The notes below the pieces were generated by a model, which did not search any database, was not told where the DNA came from, and was given only the letters and a program-made list of their open reading frames with translations. DNA of 64,000 bases from NCBI RefSeq assembly GCF_033963835.1, contig NZ_JAXBME010000005.1, forward strand, positions 294,372-358,371, written 5' to 3'. Origin of the DNA: Cytobacillus sp. IB215665. Its GTDB lineage: Bacteria > Bacillota > Bacilli > Bacillales > SM2101. Below are positions 55,815 through 64,000 of the stretch, in pieces. The translations under genes and the position numbers were made by a program. Within the stretch, counting starts at the first letter, position 1. Every line of letters starts with the position of its first letter.

Positions 55815-56555
55815 ATGAGGAAAATTACACTTGTAGGTATTGTAATTGGTACGTTATTAATTGCTGCATTTGGGTTTAGTATGACAACCGGCGGAACTAC
55901 TCAAAGAGATGAAACAATTGAGATAAAAAAAGATCAAGCGAAAGAATTAGATGTTAATCTTTTCTTTGGAGTAGGTGATATACGTGTATCTGAAGGAACA
56001 AATGAATGGGTTGAAGGAAATATAGCATATAAAGATGAGAAATTAAAACCTGATGTATCATATGATGTAAGAAGAGATACTGGGAAGGTAGAAATTACCC
56101 AAAGCAGTAAAACTTCCTTTTTTGATTTTAATTTTCATATACCTGGTAAAGGTAGCTTTAAGAATGAATGGGATTTAAGGTTATCAGATGAGGTCCCTAT
56201 AGACCTTAATGTTGATGCTGGGGTATCTGACACTGAATTAGATTTACGTGGTTTGTTGTTAAGTAATTTAGAGATTGATACTGGTGTTGGTGATATGACA
56301 TTAGATTTAAGTGGTGATTGGGAAAACAGTTTTGATGTCCGTATTAACGCTGGTATAGGGAGTACAACAATTCTACTTCCTAATGAAGTTGGAGTAAGGG
56401 TTCATTCAGAAAAGGGGATCGGTGCTGCTAATTTTAAAGGGTTGATTTCTGATGGTAACGGTATTTATGTAAATGATGCCTTTGAAAATGCTGATGTGAT
56501 AATAGATATTGATACAGATGTCGGTATTGGTGAAATTACATTTGAAGTTAAATAA
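55815..56555 (+). CDS. Toast-rack family (DUF2154-like) exported protein
   Basis: 246 residues with an N-terminal signal/anchor (about 5-25). The body is a stack of beta repeats: DAGVSDTELDLRGL, DTGVGDMTLDLSG, NAGIGSTTILLP, KGIGAANFKGL and DVGIGEITFEVK, spaced about 20 residues apart. This is the toast-rack fold shared with the C-terminus of LiaF (YvqF), linking it to cell-envelope stress. AAAGGGGG precedes the ATG. Confidence 0.82.
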   Translation: MRKITLVGIVIGTLLIAAFGFSMTTGGTTQRDETIEIKKDQAKELDVNLFFGVGDIRVSEGTNEWVEGNIAYKDEKLKPDVSYDVRRDTGKVEITQSSKTSFFDFNFHIPGKGSFKNEWDLRLSDEVPIDLNVDAGVSDTELDLRGLLLSNLEIDTGVGDMTLDLSGDWENSFDVRINAGIGSTTILLPNEVGVRVHSEKGIGAANFKGLISDGNGIYVNDAFENADVIIDIDTDVGIGEITFEVK

Positions 56556-56703
56556 TGTAACGCCATATATATTGAATATTAAAAATATTTACAATTATAT
56601 TGAATTAACACTTCTCTCTGAACGGTGTAAATATCGTTTAGAGAGTGATTTTTGACCTAGTAATCCTTAGAAGGTCCTATTCGTAGGGATGGGAGTGTAG
56701 AGA

Positions 56704-57336
56704 GTGAAGAGGTTGGGATGGTGGGGTATATTTTTATTGGCGGTTGTAATTTGCAGTTATGTACTGTTACAATACGGCTTTTTTGGTTCAGAAACCTCAG
56801 GGTTTATAAGTGATAAAATTGAACAATATGGACCACAAAGTAAGATGTGGTATGTGTTACTCTTTGTTCATGTTTTCGGTAGTTTATGCTCCTTGTTGCT
56901 CGGTCCATTTCTTTTATCAGAAAGGTTCAGGAAAAGAAATATTTATGTTCACAAAATGATGGGCAAAGTTTATCTCCTTAGTGTTTTCATTGGTGGTATT
57001 TCAGGTTTATTTTTAGCATTTTACGCAACAGGGGGCTTGATAGCACAGCTTGGCTTTGGATTGTTATCTGTAAGCTGGTTATTATCTGGCTTAATTGCTC
57101 TAAAAATGATTAAAGAGCAAAAAATCCATTTACATCGCAAATGGATGATTAGAAACTATGCACTGACATTTGCAGCAGTGATGTTACGAATATGGTTACC
57201 AATATTTATACTGATCTTAGGTGAGGCTTCGTTTCATAATAGCTATCAAATAATCTCGTGGTTATGTTGGGTTCCTAATCTGATTGTTGTAGAACTGGTT
57301 ATGAGGACACAATCCTTTCAACAAAAACCTTTGTAG
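56704..57336 (+). CDS. DUF2306 membrane protein
   Basis: 210 residues, about six membrane helices. LLGPFLLSERFRKRNIYVHKMMGKVYLL and the later IHLHRKWMIRNYALTFAAVMLRIW, with conserved His and Arg facing the membrane, mark the DUF2306 family. Function unknown. GTG start after GGGAG. Ends in a strong terminator. Confidence 0.82.
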   Translation: MKRLGWWGIFLLAVVICSYVLLQYGFFGSETSGFISDKIEQYGPQSKMWYVLLFVHVFGSLCSLLLGPFLLSERFRKRNIYVHKMMGKVYLLSVFIGGISGLFLAFYATGGLIAQLGFGLLSVSWLLSGLIALKMIKEQKIHLHRKWMIRNYALTFAAVMLRIWLPIFILILGEASFHNSYQIISWLCWVPNLIVVELVMRTQSFQQKPL

Positions 57337-57347
57337 GTTTAAATAAT

Positions 57348-57383
57348 GAGAGAATGCAATGTTTTATTGCGTTCTCTTTTTTT
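57348..57383 (+). terminator. Terminator after the DUF2306 gene
   Basis: GAGAGAATGCAAT pairs with ATTGCGTTCTC, followed by TTTTTTT. Confidence 0.85.
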
Positions 57384-57433
57384 GTGGTTGAGAAAAACAC
57401 ATGATATATAGAAAGACCATATCCAAAAAAAGA

Positions 57434-57445
57434 AAACGTTTTCCA
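57434..57445. promoter_or_regulatory. LacI/CcpA-type operator
   Basis: GAAAACGTTTTC is a perfect 12-bp palindrome with the AACGTT core of catabolite-responsive and LacI-family sites, about 105 bases before the GH3 gene. Fits control by carbon source. Confidence 0.6.
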
Positions 57446-57526
57446 AAATATCATTACTTATATACAGCTTGCTTTTTCATTATGATTATAAAGTGGATTT
57501 CTATACTCTTTGAGGAGGATAGAAGA

Positions 57527-57544
57527 ATGGTTTTAGGAGGGTAA
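57527..57544 (+). promoter_or_regulatory. Five-residue upstream ORF (MVLGG)
   Basis: ATG after GAGGAGG, five codons, then TAA ending three bases before the GH3 start; GGAGGG inside it is the GH3 ribosome binding site. It could couple or tune translation of the GH3 gene. Confidence 0.4.
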
Positions 57545-57547
57545 GCT

Positions 57548-59464
57548 ATGAAGAAAAAGCCGCTGATTATTTCTGTTTTTTTGATTATTATAGTTACGGT
57601 AGTTGGAATTATAATTGTAAAATATGATGGACAAACAGAACAACCCGCACAAAAGAAAGTAGTGTATTTAGATCCAGAAGCTTTGATAGAAGATCGTGTC
57701 CAAGACTTATTATCTAAAATGACAGTTGAAGAAAAAGTTGGACAGCTGATTCAAGCTGAAGAAAAATCTGTAACGAAAGATGATGTAAAGGATTACTATT
57801 TAGGTTCAATATTGAATGGTGGTGGATCCTTCCCTGAACTAAATGTGGAGGAAAGTAGCACAAGGGAATTGTGGGAAGAAATGGTAGATTCTTATCAAGA
57901 TGGAGCTTTGGCAACTAGATTAGGTATACCACTTATTTACGGTGTTGATGCAGTTCATGGGCATAATAATGTTAAGGGTGCAACAATATTTCCGCATAGT
58001 GTAGGTTTAGGCTCAACGAGAAATATTGATTTAATACGTGAAATAGGAAAAGCGACAGCAAAAGAGATTAAATCCTCGGGCCCTAACTGGACATTTGCAC
58101 CTACTGTAGCGAGTGTTCAAGATATACGCTGGGGAAGGTCCTATGAAGGTTTTGGTGAAAATGCCACTTTAGTAGCTGATATGGGTGTGGCTTATATTGA
58201 AGGATTTCAAGGGACTAGCATTAGCGATTTAAAACAAACCTCAAAGGTAGTTGCGACAGCAAAGCATTTTATCGGTGAAGGTTATACAGATGGTGGAAAA
58301 AACCAAGGTGATATAACTCAATATACTGAGGAAGAAATTATTGAAATGGATAAGGAAATTTACGAAAAAGCAGTAAAAGCTGGAGTTAGAACAGTTATGG
58401 CATCCTTTCACAGCATACAAGGATTAAAAATGCATGCTAATGAACGATTATTGACAGGCTTTTTAAAGGATGAATTAGGCTTTGATGGATTTGTTATTTC
58501 TGATTGGTATGGAATACAACAAATTACTATAGATCATAACGGAAATTCTGTTTCTGGATTAAAAGAGCAAATCAAAGTCTCTGTTAATGCTGGTGTTGAT
58601 ATGTTAATGCAGCCCGAGAACTGGAGAGAGACGTTTAAATTAACATTACAATTAGTTAATGACAATGAAATTACGATGGAACGGCTTGATGATGCAGTGT
58701 CTCGTATTTTACGAGTGAAATTTGAGGCGGGCTTGTTTGAGAATCCTAAAACTGATCAATCACTTGCTGATTCGTTCGGGTCAGAAGAACATCAATCTTT
58801 AGCACGTCAAGCTGTGAGCGAATCTTTAGTATTATTGAAAAATGATGAAGTAAATGGGCAACCAATTTTTAATCAATTACCTGAAATGGATAAAATATTT
58901 GTAGCTGGTAAAAATGCAGATGATATTGGTAACCAATCAGGAGGATGGACGATCACTTGGCAAGGTGAATCTGGTGATATTACTGATGGGACAACTATTG
59001 TTGAAGGGATAAAAGAAGTAGCTTCTAATAAAACTGTTACGTACGATGTTAATGGCAAGGGTGCTGCCGGGTATGATGTGGCACTTGTCGTTATTGGTGA
59101 AGAACCTTACGCAGAAACTGATGGTGACACGAATGACCTTAATTTAAAGCAAGTTGACCTAGAAACGATACAAAATATTCGTACAGAAGATCCTAATATC
59201 CCAATTATTGTAATACTTGTAGCTGGTAGACCTATGATTGTAACAGAGCAAATGGATGATTGGTCAGGCTTAGTTGCTGCTTGGCTCCCTGGGACTGAAG
59301 GTGCAGGCGTAGCAGATGTACTGTTTGGTGATAAAGACTTTACCGGTAAGCTCCCTATTAGCTGGCCAACTCATTTAGATGCTTATGACAATCGTGACAA
59401 GTTTGATGAGTATATTTTATTTGACTACGGCTTTGGCTTAAGTAAGTCAGAGGTGACACCTTAG
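57548..59464 (+). CDS. Glycoside hydrolase family 3 beta-glucosidase-like protein
   Basis: 638 residues with an N-terminal membrane anchor or uncleaved signal (about 5-25), so it acts outside the membrane. GH3 N-terminal TIM barrel (about 60-390): KVGQLIQAE, YGVDAVHGHNN, FAPTVASVQDIRWGRSYEGFGE, KHFIGEGYTDGG and the nucleophile Asp in FVISDWYG (about 320). GH3 C-terminal domain (430-635) with SLVLLKND, QSGGWTITWQG and LPISWP. This matches exo-1,3/1,4-beta-glucanase-type members. An operator palindrome and a tiny ORF precede it. Confidence 0.92.
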   Translation: MKKKPLIISVFLIIIVTVVGIIIVKYDGQTEQPAQKKVVYLDPEALIEDRVQDLLSKMTVEEKVGQLIQAEEKSVTKDDVKDYYLGSILNGGGSFPELNVEESSTRELWEEMVDSYQDGALATRLGIPLIYGVDAVHGHNNVKGATIFPHSVGLGSTRNIDLIREIGKATAKEIKSSGPNWTFAPTVASVQDIRWGRSYEGFGENATLVADMGVAYIEGFQGTSISDLKQTSKVVATAKHFIGEGYTDGGKNQGDITQYTEEEIIEMDKEIYEKAVKAGVRTVMASFHSIQGLKMHANERLLTGFLKDELGFDGFVISDWYGIQQITIDHNGNSVSGLKEQIKVSVNAGVDMLMQPENWRETFKLTLQLVNDNEITMERLDDAVSRILRVKFEAGLFENPKTDQSLADSFGSEEHQSLARQAVSESLVLLKNDEVNGQPIFNQLPEMDKIFVAGKNADDIGNQSGGWTITWQGESGDITDGTTIVEGIKEVASNKTVTYDVNGKGAAGYDVALVVIGEEPYAETDGDTNDLNLKQVDLETIQNIRTEDPNIPIIVILVAGRPMIVTEQMDDWSGLVAAWLPGTEGAGVADVLFGDKDFTGKLPISWPTHLDAYDNRDKFDEYILFDYGFGLSKSEVTP

Positions 59465-59537
59465 TTAAGTGACTAAACGAAGAGAATTAACTGTCTGAGC
59501 TACGATAATTGCTCAGACAAATGATTAAATACTAACT

Positions 59538-59571
59538 CAAAAAAGCACCTTGCAGGCGGTGCTTTTTGAGT
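59538..59571. terminator. Terminator between convergent genes
   Basis: AAAAAGCACC/GGTGCTTTTT with a loop of eight, usable on both strands (GH3 gene and the minus-strand gene at 59573). Confidence 0.85.
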
Positions 59572-59572
59572 A

Positions 59573-60115
59573 TCATTTTATGAGTCTCTCAATGAGAATT
59601 TGAATCCATTCTGTAAATATAGATTCAATATCGCTATACTCAAAATCGTTAGAGAAAACAAGCCTTTGCAATTGCTCAGGTAAAAGGTGTAGCTTTTGCC
59701 TAAGTTCTGCATTATCCATAGATTCATCATCAAGGAATATTAAATGTTTTTTGTGCTCTGATGTAACGAAAACACGTCCAGTATATTCTTTTCCGTTGAT
59801 ATATGTATAAATATGCCCTCTTGTATTAGGTCTACAGCGAATATGATTTCCTTTTAATTTAAGGAGTGAGTGTTCAAAGGAAGCCAATTGAGTTTTACTT
59901 ATATAAAACTCCTCCAAAAAATACTTATTTTCGGTATGTCTCTCACTATGTACATCAAAAACGTCATAGATTAACTTTATCTCTGGATTGCTAGAGATAT
60001 TTTTATTTACGTTATTATAGAATTTTTTAAAAGGCATTAATTGATCTTTTAGTAAAAAATCGATATTGCTATGATCCAAACTACAGCCATAGCTTAGTAT
60101 AAATACAGTTTCCAA
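59573..60115 (-). CDS. Protein of unknown function
   Basis: 180 residues, soluble, no signal peptide. Mixed alpha/beta: FHIRC-like RCRPNTRGHIYTYINGKEYTG and VFVTSEHKKHLIFLDDES suggest a small beta domain followed by C-terminal helices. I do not recognise the family. It ends at a shared terminator and its start lies near a GGGGG-type site. It could be a nuclease or regulatory protein, but nothing shows that. Confidence 0.6.
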   Translation of the reverse strand: METVFILSYGCSLDHSNIDFLLKDQLMPFKKFYNNVNKNISSNPEIKLIYDVFDVHSERHTENKYFLEEFYISKTQLASFEHSLLKLKGNHIRCRPNTRGHIYTYINGKEYTGRVFVTSEHKKHLIFLDDESMDNAELRQKLHLLPEQLQRLVFSNDFEYSDIESIFTEWIQILIERLIK

Positions 60116-60203
60116 TGATTTTTTCCCCCAGTGCAGCTACTGATATCAACTAGTTTAAGCATATCATCGTGTTTAGAAATAGTACACAGAAGCTAAGTAA
60201 GAA

Positions 60204-60232
60204 AGAGCCCCATCTGTATAGATGGAGCTTTA
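60204..60232 (-). terminator. Terminator of the DHA2 exporter gene
   Basis: AAAGCTCCATCT/AGATGGGGCTCTTT-like stem with a four-base loop just after the exporter stop; T-run (TCTTTCTT) is weak. Confidence 0.55.
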
Positions 60233-60234
60233 AT

Positions 60235-61800
60235 TTAAGAAGCTTTTACTTTTTCGTTCTTTTTATCTCTTTCAATCTTGCCACTTCCTACCGATAGTGC
60301 AACGATTATTCCAAGACCAATGAAGATCAGACCTGTTAAGAAGACGGTGGAAAAGGATTGTGTCCACACTGATTGAATAGTGTTAACAACTATATTACTT
60401 ACATCTTCTGGCATGTCAGGTGTCATAGGTGCAAGCATGGTTTTAAGTAAATCATCTGTTTTTCCAACTAAGCTATCGAGAATACCAGAAGCAACTTGAT
60501 TAGTTTCAGTTGAAGCTGCAGCAGCTAACTTTGTTTCGATTGATTTATTCATCACCGCATTTAAAACGGTGATCCCGATTGTTCCGCCAATTGAACGGAA
60601 AAAGGTTGAGGCTGAAGTAACAGCACCTAGTCGAGATTTAGGAAATTCATTTTGGACAGCAATCATAAGTGTTGGCATGACAAGCCCCATTCCAAACCCC
60701 ATGACAATCATATAACCATATGCTATAAATTGATTCGATTCTACTCCCATCGTACTCATTAGATAAAATCCAGTCATCGTAATTGCCATGCCAGCAGTTA
60801 ATACTGTACGGTAGCGAAGGCGAAGCAGTAATCTTCCTCCGATAATACTTGCAACGATAAGGGAGATCATCATTGGCGTCATTGTAGATCCAGCTTCTGT
60901 TGGGCTCACACCAAAAATATATTGCATAAACATTGGAACGAACATAATTGCTCCGAACATTCCTAAGCCTAATAAGAAACCTAAACCACTTGTTGTTGCA
61001 AAGACACGGTTTTTAAATAACTGTAAATCTAATATTGGCTCCTTCGCCTTTCTTTCAATAAATATGAAAATAATGAGTAATATTAATGAACTGCCAAATA
61101 TGATATAACTAGTACTTGAAGCCCAATCAAATTTATCTCCACCAAATGTTAAACCTAGTAGTAGCAGTATAACAGATGGAATTAATGTGAAAATCCCTAA
61201 AAAGTCGATATTTACTTTTTCTTTCCTTGAAAAATCCTCTTGCTTTAAGCCGATAAAAATGAGTACAGCTGATAGTATTCCAAATGGGACATTAATGAGA
61301 AAAATCCAGTGCCAGCTAATTGTATCGACGATAAATCCACCAATGAATGGCCCAATGACTGAGCTTAAGCCGAAGATAGCCCCAAAAACACCTTGCCATT
61401 TAGCACGTTGTTCGGCTGTGAAAATATCACCAACGATTGTTTGTGATAACGGCATAATCATACCGCCGCCAATTCCTTGTATTCCTCGATAAATAATAAG
61501 TTGCTCCATAGATGAAGCAGTGGCACAGAGTGCCGAACCTATCATGAAGATAATAACTCCTAACAAATATAAGCCTCTTCTACCGTATAAGTCGGCTAGC
61601 TTACCTACAATTGGAATGACTGTTGTCGAAGTGATTAAATAAGCTGTTGTCACCCATGCAAATATTGAAAAACCATTTAGTTCATGAATAATGGTTGGCA
61701 TGGCTGTTCCAACAACAGTTTGCTCGAGTGCACTAAAAAACATCCCAATGATTAAGCCAGTTAAGACTAACTTTGTATTAATACCTTGTTGTGTGCCCAA
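60235..61800 (-). CDS. DHA2-family (EmrB/QacA) MFS drug exporter
   Basis: About 521 residues with fourteen membrane helices. Motif A GKLADLYGRRGLYLLG (about 60-75), AMPTIIHELNG with the membrane-embedded acidic region, motif C GPFIGGFIVDTISWHWIFLINVPFG are diagnostic for DHA2. The start is probably the TTG at 61800 next to GGGGAG; a TTG at 61833 has no site. Divergent from the TetR gene at 62566 with three operator-like palindromes in between, so drug-inducible export is likely. Confidence 0.92.
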   Translation of the reverse strand: MGTQQGINTKLVLTGLIIGMFFSALEQTVVGTAMPTIIHELNGFSIFAWVTTAYLITSTTVIPIVGKLADLYGRRGLYLLGVIIFMIGSALCATASSMEQLIIYRGIQGIGGGMIMPLSQTIVGDIFTAEQRAKWQGVFGAIFGLSSVIGPFIGGFIVDTISWHWIFLINVPFGILSAVLIFIGLKQEDFSRKEKVNIDFLGIFTLIPSVILLLLGLTFGGDKFDWASSTSYIIFGSSLILLIIFIFIERKAKEPILDLQLFKNRVFATTSGLGFLLGLGMFGAIMFVPMFMQYIFGVSPTEAGSTMTPMMISLIVASIIGGRLLLRLRYRTVLTAGMAITMTGFYLMSTMGVESNQFIAYGYMIVMGFGMGLVMPTLMIAVQNEFPKSRLGAVTSASTFFRSIGGTIGITVLNAVMNKSIETKLAAAASTETNQVASGILDSLVGKTDDLLKTMLAPMTPDMPEDVSNIVVNTIQSVWTQSFSTVFLTGLIFIGLGIIVALSVGSGKIERDKKNEKVKAS

Positions 61801-61917
61801 TTTTCTCCCCGCCTTTTTGTTTAATATATACAATGTGTTTAATTCATCATTAGTATGCCGAAATTAAAGTATTAAAGGTAATGATGATTAGAATGAATTT
61901 ATATAATAAAAGTTAAA

Positions 61918-61943
61918 CACTAACGACCATTCGGTCGTTAGTG
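61918..61943. promoter_or_regulatory. TetR-type operator 1 of the exporter gene
   Basis: Two 11-base perfect arms (CACTAACGACC and its complement) around ATTC, containing the core GACCATTCGGTC. Confidence 0.8.
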
Positions 61944-62065
61944 CGAGTTTTATGAATAATGAGGATGCTTTTTCATGGTTAATGTAGCGAAAATAAGAAA
62001 CCAATTTATAAATAGGCAGTTATGTTATACTTTTCTTACATATAATGTATTCAATTAAATATACC

Positions 62066-62077
62066 GACCATTCGGTC
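62066..62077. promoter_or_regulatory. TetR-type operator 2
   Basis: GACCATTCGGTC, the same core as operator 1, with partly symmetric flanks. Confidence 0.7.
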
Positions 62078-62172
62078 ATAGTATATGATAATCAACTTCA
62101 TAAGTCAAATATAAAGCTGTGAATACGAGCTTATTGAAATTGTATAACGATTAGGATAAGATGAAAGAAAAC

Positions 62173-62184
62173 GACCGTTCGGTC
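62173..62184. promoter_or_regulatory. TetR-type operator 3
   Basis: GACCGTTCGGTC, differing by one base from the other two cores. Confidence 0.7.
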
Positions 62185-62216
62185 ACATAAGTATGTATTT
62201 AAACTTTTTTGCGTAA

Positions 62217-62378
62217 GGTTCTTTTCGTAATCTTTGTCGCTATTCCAAGAAAATTTGAGCTACTAATTGGTAGTTGTAGCCATTTTCAATGTTATAGAGA
62301 AGGGAAGATGCCACGAACACTATATGAATACGTGTTTAAGTTATAGTGTGTAAAACAGCTACCAATGCAAAAACAGCC
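62217..62378 (+). repeat. MITE-like repeat, full length
   Basis: GGTTCTTTTCGTAATCTTTG ... AATGCAAAAACAGCC, 162 bp, with GATGCCACGAAC and ATACGTGTTTA blocks. Between operator 3 and the tetR-type gene, so it lengthens that regulator's leader. Confidence 0.75.
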
Positions 62379-62565
62379 TATTTGAAGTATCTAAATGAGA
62401 ACCAATATATTTGCGTTTAATATGAATGATTAAAATTGTTGAACTTCTGTACAAAACTCCTCGAAATTACCTTGGTGGCTTGAGGAGAACATATTAATAA
62501 ATTTCCTTCGTTTCGAAGGTTACGATCTTCCATTTCATGATCAATTATTAGGGAGAGGAATCAAA

Positions 62566-63456
62566 TTGAAGAGTAGAAAGCAAGAAATTGTGAATTCAGC
62601 AATGAAGTTATTTGCTAGAAAAGGCTATCATGCTACATCTATGCAAGAAATAGCGGTTCAGAGTGGAATTGCAAAAAGCTCATTATACAATTATTTCAGT
62701 TCTAAAGAAGAATTGTTAATGACTATTTTTAAGCATTACTATGACGTTCTGTTTGAAAAAGTTTCGATGGTAGAAAGAAACTCAAATCTAACTCCAAAAG
62801 AAATACTCATTGAGCAAATTAGTGTGCAGCTCCAAGAAGCAGTGAATTATAAGGATTTTATGCGACTGCAAATGAGAGAACAAATCATTCAAGTCAATGA
62901 TGACATTCGTCAATATATCTTTCGTATGAGATCGCAATTTTTAAGTTGGTATAGATTGCGTTTACTTGAAGTATATGGTGATAAAATAGAAAAACATTTA
63001 TTAGATTGTGTAACGATGCTAAATGGAATTCAAAAGGAATATACATTTAATTTACTTGTTGGCGAAGCAGAATTGGATGTCAAGAGGATGGGCGCTTTCA
63101 TTGTGCGTAGACTTGATGCCATTGTTGAGAGCATTATGGATGATGAAGAGCCCTTATTGACAAAATCTATTTTTGACCATGAAATGATAGGGGAACGGAC
63201 TGCAAAAGAGCATTTGATAGATCAAATTATTCATAGCATTCATAAGATGAGAGAGCATATACAAGAGACGACACTTGGGGAGACAGAGAAAGAAAGATAT
63301 GTTTCGACACTCCTTGCACTTGAAGAGGAAATGAACAAGCAAGAGCTTAAAGTGGTGTTAATTGAAAGCCTCTTATTTTTCTTAAAAAACCAGCATGATT
63401 TGCTAATCAATAGTGAAGTGAAAAAAATAGAAAAACTTCTTGAGATTTATTTGTAA
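62566..63456 (+). CDS. TetR/AcrR-family regulator of the DHA2 exporter
   Basis: 296 residues, longer than the usual 190-220. N-terminal TetR helix-turn-helix (about 1-50: KQEIVNSAMKLFARKGYHAT, then SGIAKSSLYNYFSSKEELL). The extra length is a helical C-terminus with charged repeats (HLIDQIIHSIHKMREHIQET). TTG start seven bases after GGGAGAGG. Divergent from the exporter and from three GACCnTTCGGTC palindromes. Confidence 0.88.
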   Translation: MKSRKQEIVNSAMKLFARKGYHATSMQEIAVQSGIAKSSLYNYFSSKEELLMTIFKHYYDVLFEKVSMVERNSNLTPKEILIEQISVQLQEAVNYKDFMRLQMREQIIQVNDDIRQYIFRMRSQFLSWYRLRLLEVYGDKIEKHLLDCVTMLNGIQKEYTFNLLVGEAELDVKRMGAFIVRRLDAIVESIMDDEEPLLTKSIFDHEMIGERTAKEHLIDQIIHSIHKMREHIQETTLGETEKERYVSTLLALEEEMNKQELKVVLIESLLFFLKNQHDLLINSEVKKIEKLLEIYL

Positions 63457-63457
63457 A

Positions 63458-63580
63458 TGCTCTTTTCGTAAACTTTGTTGTTATTTTTGTTAAAATGGAT
63501 AGTTGTAGAATTAAAATAAAGTCACGCTGTTTATAAAAAAGATGCGACGGTATTCTTCTTTGGATAAGACTTTATAAAGA
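63458..63580 (+). repeat. Decayed MITE-like copy
   Basis: TGCTCTTTTCGTAAACTTTG starts two bases after the TetR stop; the right end has decayed and its limit is uncertain. Confidence 0.55.
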
Positions 63581-63608
63581 CCTAAATTAAACAGGTAGAT
63601 AAATTAAG

Positions 63609-63654
63609 GGACATTACATATTTTATGACTAATAATATGTAATGTCCTTTCTTA
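63609..63654 (+). terminator. Terminator downstream of the TetR gene
   Basis: GGACATTACATATT pairs with AATATGTAATGTCC, followed by TTTCTT. Confidence 0.8.
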
Positions 63655-63773
63655 TTCCCGAATTGGGCCATATTGTGGAATAACAAGTAATTTTGATTAA
63701 TTATTTATTAGGTTAAATTACTGTTGAATTTAACAGGCTTAATTAGCGTGCTTCCATTATAGTGAAAAATGAC

Positions 63774-63807
63774 AAAATCCCATCTCCGTTTATGAGGGGG
63801 ATTTTTA
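63774..63807. terminator. Second hairpin near the window end
   Basis: AAAATCCC...CTCC pairs with GAGGGGGATTTTT. Its gene may lie beyond the window on the other strand. Nothing else recognised to base 64000. Confidence 0.5.
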
Positions 63808-64000
63808 AAGTTTTATAAGTAGGATAAGCAGCCAACACGGCATATAAGAATTAGCTAAGACCATGTAGATGAATTCGTGCCTGATTTTTATTTATAAGAC
63901 TTATTTTGTATTGTGTTTACTAAAAAGTACTGGAGAAGGCAATAGAATTCACTTTAAACAGTAGTGATTATGAGTTGAATTTCTAAACGGTATTTGTGGT

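Overview
The window reads as a chromosomal segment of a low-GC, spore-forming Bacillaceae species. The evidence is A+T-rich sequence, strong AGGAGG-type ribosome binding sites with many GTG/TTG starts, a Spo0E-like phosphatase, a RocR/sigma-54 controlled rocD, a PlcR-type (RNPP) quorum regulator and Bacillus-style MarR/TetR/MerR/HxlR-era housekeeping and accessory genes. I saw no rRNA, tRNA, CRISPR array, phage or intact insertion sequence.

Layout. 0-9.4 kb: 3' part of a coiled-coil (possibly dynamin-like) protein, selO, oxalate decarboxylase, an S9 peptidase, a MazG-like pyrophosphohydrolase, a lipoprotein, a YdbC/PC4-type protein and an orphan bluB. 9.6-17.2 kb: two unrelated nucleotidyltransferases, a two-gene membrane protein unit and a large secreted endonuclease/exonuclease/phosphatase-type nuclease. 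17.2-19.6 kb: an MFS transporter and an SDR. 19.9-30 kb: a class I lanthipeptide locus. 30-37 kb: small minus-strand ORFs, a luciferase-like oxidoreductase, HxlR and TetR regulators, a quinone-oxidoreductase-like MDR, and small sporulation-type genes. 37-48 kb: a chemotaxis receptor, rocD/rocR, a sensor kinase with a decayed MHYT-like membrane domain, a TipAS-type MerR regulator and an ABC-F protein. 48.6-59.5 kb: a PAP2 protein, a double-GNAT protein, an S41 peptidase pseudogene, a two-component system followed by a BcrA-type ABC transporter, a toast-rack protein, DUF2306 and a GH3 glycosidase. 59.6-64 kb: an unknown protein and a DHA2 drug exporter facing its TetR regulator, with three operator-like palindromes between them.

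The most notable system is the lanthipeptide locus. A PlcR-family regulator (19894-20778, minus) diverges from a 46-residue secreted peptide gene (20932-21072) whose tail, EDLPNQH, resembles PapR pheromones. It is followed by one precursor gene, a full-length LanB dehydratase, a LanT exporter without a C39 protease domain, LanC, and five more tandem precursor genes. All six precursors share an N-terminal FDLD leader box and an almost invariant Cys-rich C-terminus (FSxCGCG[TS]xxIC), while the middle of the core varies. No dedicated leader protease or LanFEG/LanI immunity genes are adjacent, so maturation by host proteases under quorum control is a reasonable inference.

A second theme is a family of about 160-bp MITE-like repeats (consensus ends GGCTCTTTTCG ... 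CGAAAACAGCC, imperfect terminal inverted repeats). About seventeen whole or decayed copies lie in intergenic space from 1 to 63.5 kb, with none recognised inside the lanthipeptide locus. One copy has a perfect 8-bp target duplication, one lies between the rocD sigma-54 promoter and its RocR-site candidate, and one is fused into a 227-bp tandem duplication with the end of an ABC permease gene.
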